A stretch of 64,000 nt of DNA from Tenacibaculum skagerrakense (lineage in GTDB: Bacteria > Bacteroidota > Bacteroidia > Flavobacteriales > Flavobacteriaceae). Below the pieces are notes generated by a model. The model saw only the letters and a program-made list of their open reading frames with translations, did not search any database and was not told the DNA's origin. The translations under genes were made by a program, and so were the position numbers. Numbering within the stretch: the first letter of the stretch is position 1; each line of letters opens with the position of its first letter. The stretch covers positions 228,243 through 292,242 of the forward strand of contig NZ_SLXM01000006.1 of the NCBI RefSeq assembly GCF_004345825.1, written 5' to 3'. Positions 59,124 through 64,000 of this stretch are shown in pieces.

Positions 59124-62100
59124 ATGAATAAAAAAATACTAATCTCAATTTTATTTGTTTTAAACACTATACTCTCATTTTCTCAAATTGATGGTCAAAA
59201 AAAAGTGTTTGATAAAATACCACCTAACAGTAGCTTTAAGTCAAAGGCATACAAAGAGATTGTTGACAGATCATTATTAAAAAAACCTGATGTTGCTTTT
59301 ACGCAAAGATTGGCTACAGGTGGAATTAATGTTCAAGGTAATATTACTTTTGTTGGTAATAATATTTTAAATAGAGATACTGATAATTCTGCTTTTAACT
59401 TTAATTATTACAATCCAAATACAGGTACAATTGGAGGTGATGTTACTACATCTATAACGCCCAATGATCCATACGATTCCGATTTAGTGATCGATTTCAA
59501 TGGGAGTTACTTTTTTATTAATAATGGTAACTTTTTTATGGATTATATTGATATTGATGATGTAGAAGGTATTTCGGGGAATAGTACCACATTTTCATCA
59601 TCAAAGTCAACATTAGCACTTCCAAATTGTTCTAGAGTTATTTATGCTGGTTTATATTGGGCTGGAGTTTATCCTTATGATACATGGGAAAATGCTGGTT
59701 CAAGGCAGGGGGATTATAGAGATATAAAGTTTAGATTACCGGGACAAAATTACCAAGATATTACTGCTGATGAAGTAATTTATGATAATGGTATAGCTAC
59801 ACAAAGACCTTATGTTTGTTATAAAGATGTAACTACTGATGTACAAGCACTAAGTGATCCAAATGGAGATTATTATGCAGCAAATATTAGAGCAACAACT
59901 GGATGGGATCAAAACAATGGGCTTGGTGGTTCTGGAGGTTGGGTTTTGGTTGTTATATACGAAGATTCTACGCAATCGAGTAAAAATATTTCTGTTTTTG
60001 ATGGTTTTTCTACTATTGATGGATCTAACAGTACAGATATTTCTTTTTCAGGATTCACAACAATTCCTTCAGGTCCAGTAAGAACCCAATTATTAACTGC
60101 TACCCTAGAGGGAGATACCTATATTAGTGGAGATAGATTAAGAGTTGAAGATACATCAGGAACATATACAAATATATCAACACCCACTACCAATCCAGCA
60201 AATAACTTTTTTAATGGTAGTATAACTCAGTACGACAATTTTGTAACTACAAGAAACCCAAATAGTGAAAATACTTTAGGTTTTGATGTAGATTTATTTA
60301 ATCTGAATAATCCTTCTAATACTTTAATTGCTAATAATCAAACTAGTTTAAACGCAAGATTTACTACTGGAGGAGATGTATATTGGCCATTCTTAATAGG
60401 AATGGCAATCGAAATTATTGAGCCAGATATTGAATTAGTGAAAACTATTGACGATGGAGCTGGAAATGATATTGCAGGAACACCAGTAGGTTTAGGTAGT
60501 GATTTATGGTATAATATTAGTTTTCAAAATAATGGTACTGATGATGCAACAAATACTGTTATCACCGATCGTTTGCCTAAGAATGTTGATTTAATACCTG
60601 CAGACATCACAGTTCCTGCGGGTGTAACTTATACGTATGATCCACCAGCTTTAGCAAATGGTTTTCAAGGTGAATTAGAATTTACAATTCCTGATAGCTT
60701 GGTAGAAGAAGGAGGTTCTATACATAATATTCGTTTACATGTACAAGTAGTTTCTGATTGTAATGAGTTAAGAGATGTTTGTTCAAATGTTATTGAGAAT
60801 CAAGCTTTTGCTAGGTATGATGGTATTCAAGGAGGAGTAAGTGTTAATAATGAGCCTAGTGTTTCTGGTATAGATGCATGTGATTATGGTATAGCGGGTA
60901 CCTCTAACTTTTTAGTTGATACTAGTGGGTGTAGTTTCACTCAGAATGTTACATTGTGTGGTCCTTCATTGGAGTTAATTCCTGGTTCGGGATTTGCATC
61001 GTACGAATGGAGAGATGAAAATGGTGTAATTGTTGGTACAGGACCTACACTTACTGTTACTAGTACAGGTACTTATACCGTAACAAAAGTAAATCCATCA
61101 GGAGTACCAGCAGCTTGTGTTAGCTCTGATGAAACATTTATCGTTGGTCCTTTTGGAACAGGGACTAATCCTATAGCTGCTTTTGGAGATGCGATAAGAA
61201 CATGTCCAAATGACGGTTCTGAATTAGTGGAAATATATCTTTGTGGTGATACAGATTTTAGAGAAATTATAACAGGTGTTATTGCACCTACTACTGTAAG
61301 ATGGCAACAATTAAGTTCAAGTTGTAGTCCAGATCCAGACCCTAGTTGTCCAAATCAAACGGCTGGTTGTTGGGAGGATGTTGCTACCGACGTAAACGCA
61401 ACAACAAGAAGCTTCTCAGACGCAGGTCAATATCGTTTGGAAGTAACAGAATCAGGTGGTTGTTTTGAACGTTACTATTTTAATGTTTTCAAAGCTACTA
61501 TAACACCAACTATTGTAACCGAAGATATTATATGTGGTAATGCGGGAAGTATTACTATAAATAATGTGCCTGCTGGTTATGAATATGCTATTGTTACTGC
61601 CGGTAGTGCTTCTCCACCAGATTCATCTTACCAAGCATCAAATACTTTTTCTATTTCTACAGCAGGAAATTATGATGTATATATTAAAAATGATGCAACC
61701 TCTTGTGTATATCCTTATCCTGGGTATTCAGTTAATTCAATAGACATCGATGTAGATGTAACTACTAGTCCTATTTTATGTGCTGGTGATTCGGGTAATA
61801 TTAATGTTCAAATTAATAGTACTATTCCAAGTCCATACACATATACAATATTAAATGGAGCGTCCGTAGTTAGTACCTTCGGTCCTACAACAGATACTTC
61901 AAGAGATTTTCCAGTTACAGGTTCTGGAGTTTATACAGTTCAAGTAACAACAGCAGAGTGTAGTTTTTCTCAAGACACTCCTGCATTTGTTGTTCCAGCA
62001 CCATTAGCCTTAACGGCTGTTATAACAAAAGACATTAATTGTACAGACGGTATAATAGATTTAACAGCTTCAGGAGGAACTACTCCTTATACTTATGCGG

Positions 62101-64000
62101 TTTGGTCATACACTCCTGCGGCTACAGCTACAAAAACAGCTATTTCCTACACTAATGTTACAGATATTGCTATCGGTGATTTCCAATCATCAACTACTTT
62201 TACTATAGCTAGTGGAGAGGAAGGGACATATGAATTTATTGTTGTAGATGATAACAACTGTTCACAAGTTTCAAGTCCAGTAACTATTGTTTTAGAAGAT
62301 CCTTTACAATTTACAACAACTGTTACAAACCCATTATGTAGTGGTGATTCTGATGGAAGTATTACTGTTAATACAGTCTCTCCGCCAGGTTTAATAGGGT
62401 ATTCGTTAGAGTACAGTATTAATGGAGGAGCAACTTATAATACATCTAATACTTTTACGGGCTTAGCAATAGGCTCTTATACTATTGATGTAAGAGCTAC
62501 TAAAGGAGGATATTCATGTAGTTATACTGTCGGACCTGTAGATGTTACAGCGCCTAACCCTTTATATGCTGAAGCATCTATTGATAGAGACTTTAACTGT
62601 AACCATCCTGCAAGAATTGTTTTTAATAATGAATCAGGAGGTACACCAAGTTATAATTATAGTTTTGATGGAGGTACTACTTTTCAGTCATCAGGAGTTT
62701 TAAACACTGCTACTCCAGGTACTTATAACTTAGTAATTAGAGATTCTAATGGATGTACTTATAGTTTACCAGATCCATTAGTAGTTGAACCTATACCAAA
62801 TGAACCAGTAATAAATGCAAATTTAGTTTATAATTGTGATGGTACTGCGGATGCTACTTTGTCACCGGTTAACGGTAGCTATGATTATTCATTAGATGGA
62901 GGTCCGTTCAATGGAACTAACTTTTTCCCAGATTTATCTGTAGGTTCTCATACAATTACAGTTGATTATGGAAGAAACTGTACTGTTGATGTTTCTTTTG
63001 TTGTTGAAGCGGGAAGAGAATTGTTGGGGTCTACAAATCCAACTAACACAACGTGTAATGCAGGAAGTGATGGGGCTATTGAGATTACAGCAAGTAATTT
63101 TGGAACTTCATTTGATTATAGTATTGATGGCGGAACTACATGGGTTACAGGAAATACAAGTAGTCCAGTTACAGCATCAGGTTTAACAGCAGGTAGTTAC
63201 GATGTTCGTATTCGTGCAACTGTAAATGGAGACACATGTGATATTTCCTTAGGAACAGAAACGGTAAGTGAGCCTACAGTTGTAGTTGCAAGCGGAACGA
63301 TTACAAAAGAGGTAACATGTAATCCAGCTACGGGAGCAACAATTGAGCCAAGTGCTACTGGAGGAAATGGTCCATATACTTATCAATTAGATGGAGTTGG
63401 AGCATTCCAAACAGGATCATTTACAGATGTTGCCGCTGGAGCACATACAATTATAGCACAAGATACTAATGGATGTTTATCAGCACCATTCAATATTACA
63501 GTAAATCCTTCAACAAACCCAACACATACAGCTATTCCAACAGCATGTTATGATGGAACAAATGGTCAGATAGTTGTTACTGCTTCCGGAGGATCAGGAA
63601 GTGATTACAATTTCAGTATTGATAATGGAGCAAGCTGGCAAGTACCAAGTCCAGTTACCGCTACAACATATACATTTACAGGATTAGCTCCTGGTACCTT
63701 TACAGTTTTAGTTCGTGATGGTTACGGATGTGTATCAGCTGCATCAACGGAAACCATCAATACACAATTAACAGGAACAGTTGCAACTACTCCTGTAACT
63801 TGTAATGATGGAAGTGTAACGGTAACAGCAAGTGGAGGAGATGGAACTTATGAGTATTCAGTTGTTCCAACAGGAAACGCTGCATCATTCCAAGCAGGTA
63901 ATACATTTGCTATTTCAGTAGCAGGAGATTATGATGTTACGATTAGAGATGGATTAAATTGTACCTATACAGAAACAATTACAGTTGGATCAATTACCAA
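59124..64000 (+). CDS. giant SprB-repeat surface adhesin, 5' part
   Basis: Open from ATG 59124 through the window's right edge (at least 1625 residues), no stop in frame. Signal peptide about 1-20 (ILSFSQ). An N-terminal globular part (about 100-430) has RVIYAGLYWAGVYPYD and GSGGWVLVVIYEDS. A DUF11-type domain spans about 433-550 (PDIELVKTIDDG, LWYNISFQNNGTDDATNT). From about 880 onward come at least nine SprB-type repeats (TCNAGSDGAIEI, YDYSLDGG, LAPGTFTVLVRDGYGC). SprB is a mobile gliding adhesin; homologous repeats suggest a similar surface role. The expected C-terminal type B sorting domain lies outside the window. It is preceded by the PorP/SprF-SPOR gene, its likely secretion partner. 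Confidence 0.88.
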   Translation, partial: MNKKILISILFVLNTILSFSQIDGQKKVFDKIPPNSSFKSKAYKEIVDRSLLKKPDVAFTQRLATGGINVQGNITFVGNNILNRDTDNSAFNFNYYNPNTGTIGGDVTTSITPNDPYDSDLVIDFNGSYFFINNGNFFMDYIDIDDVEGISGNSTTFSSSKSTLALPNCSRVIYAGLYWAGVYPYDTWENAGSRQGDYRDIKFRLPGQNYQDITADEVIYDNGIATQRPYVCYKDVTTDVQALSDPNGDYYAANIRATTGWDQNNGLGGSGGWVLVVIYEDSTQSSKNISVFDGFSTIDGSNSTDISFSGFTTIPSGPVRTQLLTATLEGDTYISGDRLRVEDTSGTYTNISTPTTNPANNFFNGSITQYDNFVTTRNPNSENTLGFDVDLFNLNNPSNTLIANNQTSLNARFTTGGDVYWPFLIGMAIEIIEPDIELVKTIDDGAGNDIAGTPVGLGSDLWYNISFQNNGTDDATNTVITDRLPKNVDLIPADITVPAGVTYTYDPPALANGFQGELEFTIPDSLVEEGGSIHNIRLHVQVVSDCNELRDVCSNVIENQAFARYDGIQGGVSVNNEPSVSGIDACDYGIAGTSNFLVDTSGCSFTQNVTLCGPSLELIPGSGFASYEWRDENGVIVGTGPTLTVTSTGTYTVTKVNPSGVPAACVSSDETFIVGPFGTGTNPIAAFGDAIRTCPNDGSELVEIYLCGDTDFREIITGVIAPTTVRWQQLSSSCSPDPDPSCPNQTAGCWEDVATDVNATTRSFSDAGQYRLEVTESGGCFERYYFNVFKATITPTIVTEDIICGNAGSITINNVPAGYEYAIVTAGSASPPDSSYQASNTFSISTAGNYDVYIKNDATSCVYPYPGYSVNSIDIDVDVTTSPILCAGDSGNINVQINSTIPSPYTYTILNGASVVSTFGPTTDTSRDFPVTGSGVYTVQVTTAECSFSQDTPAFVVPAPLALTAVITKDINCTDGIIDLTASGGTTPYTYAVWSYTPAATATKTAISYTNVTDIAIGDFQSSTTFTIASGEEGTYEFIVVDDNNCSQVSSPVTIVLEDPLQFTTTVTNPLCSGDSDGSITVNTVSPPGLIGYSLEYSINGGATYNTSNTFTGLAIGSYTIDVRATKGGYSCSYTVGPVDVTAPNPLYAEASIDRDFNCNHPARIVFNNESGGTPSYNYSFDGGTTFQSSGVLNTATPGTYNLVIRDSNGCTYSLPDPLVVEPIPNEPVINANLVYNCDGTADATLSPVNGSYDYSLDGGPFNGTNFFPDLSVGSHTITVDYGRNCTVDVSFVVEAGRELLGSTNPTNTTCNAGSDGAIEITASNFGTSFDYSIDGGTTWVTGNTSSPVTASGLTAGSYDVRIRATVNGDTCDISLGTETVSEPTVVVASGTITKEVTCNPATGATIEPSATGGNGPYTYQLDGVGAFQTGSFTDVAAGAHTIIAQDTNGCLSAPFNITVNPSTNPTHTAIPTACYDGTNGQIVVTASGGSGSDYNFSIDNGASWQVPSPVTATTYTFTGLAPGTFTVLVRDGYGCVSAASTETINTQLTGTVATTPVTCNDGSVTVTASGGDGTYEYSVVPTGNAASFQAGNTFAISVAGDYDVTIRDGLNCTYTETITVGSIT

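Noticed and set aside
62962..63186. Separate small gene in the adhesin region
   Set aside because: It is an alternate-frame shadow of the giant adhesin, whose frame stays open from 59124 to 64000.

Overview
The window comes from a Bacteroidota genome, most likely a marine member of the Flavobacteriaceae (family-level inference). Evidence: low GC; A-rich leaders with few Shine-Dalgarno sites; promoters of the Bacteroidota type (TTG, 19 bases, TAnnTTTG; three exact matches); type IX secretion (T9SS) sorting domains of types A and B; PorQ and PorP/SprF proteins; SprB repeats; and Bacteroidota-specific families (DUF6048, DUF6452, DUF6768, CCC-motif membrane protein). No rRNA, tRNA, IS element, prophage or CRISPR array was seen. 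Coding density is high and no gap exceeds 300 bases.

Layout. 1-5.3 kb: 3-hydroxybutyryl-CoA dehydrogenase (cut by the window edge), a Gfo/Idh/MocA oxidoreductase, Pcm, a 998-residue T9SS cargo with one haem c motif and a ricin-type lectin domain, and a 53-residue lipoprotein. 5.3-12.1 kb (all minus): a coupled DUF1835 / nucleoside phosphorylase / substrate-binding-fold cassette, a 2OG-Fe(II) dioxygenase with a SUI1-like factor, and rlmD-DUF6452-DUF6048. 12.2-15.1 kb: a lipoprotein divergent from a sigma factor-DUF6768 pair, then ornithine aminotransferase. 15.1-19.8 kb: an SF1 helicase and a cluster of small genes, with two heptanucleotide tandem arrays. 19.9-25.7 kb: S9 peptidase, cysteine synthase, a REP-like palindromic element, a NamZ-type muramidase and an FtsX-type permease with nearly abutting starts. 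25.8-30.7 kb: pyrG, rpmH, carB. 30.8-37 kb: a MarR-controlled tripartite RND efflux operon. 37-42.8 kb: a TonB-dependent receptor and the operon pyrR-pyrB-unknown-T9SS protein-rnz. 42.8-54.8 kb: a SulP transporter, the operon ddl-coaD-tonB-like-M14 peptidase-methyltransferase, a PASTA protein with an RluA synthase, and porQ-cmk-GT22. 54.9-64 kb: a surface locus of an Ig-like T9SS type B protein, a PorP/SprF protein fused to SPOR-like modules, and the start of a giant SprB-repeat adhesin that runs off the window.

How the genes work together. Pyrimidine supply is spread over pyrR-pyrB, carB and pyrG. CarB lacks the usual allosteric domain, which would leave control to other points such as PyrR. 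Envelope functions dominate: peptidoglycan synthesis and turnover (ddl, NamZ, PASTA), outer-membrane import, drug efflux, and T9SS export. The locus most worth follow-up is 54.9-64 kb, where an outer-membrane T9SS partner barrel carries its own probable peptidoglycan-binding tail beside two large exported proteins.
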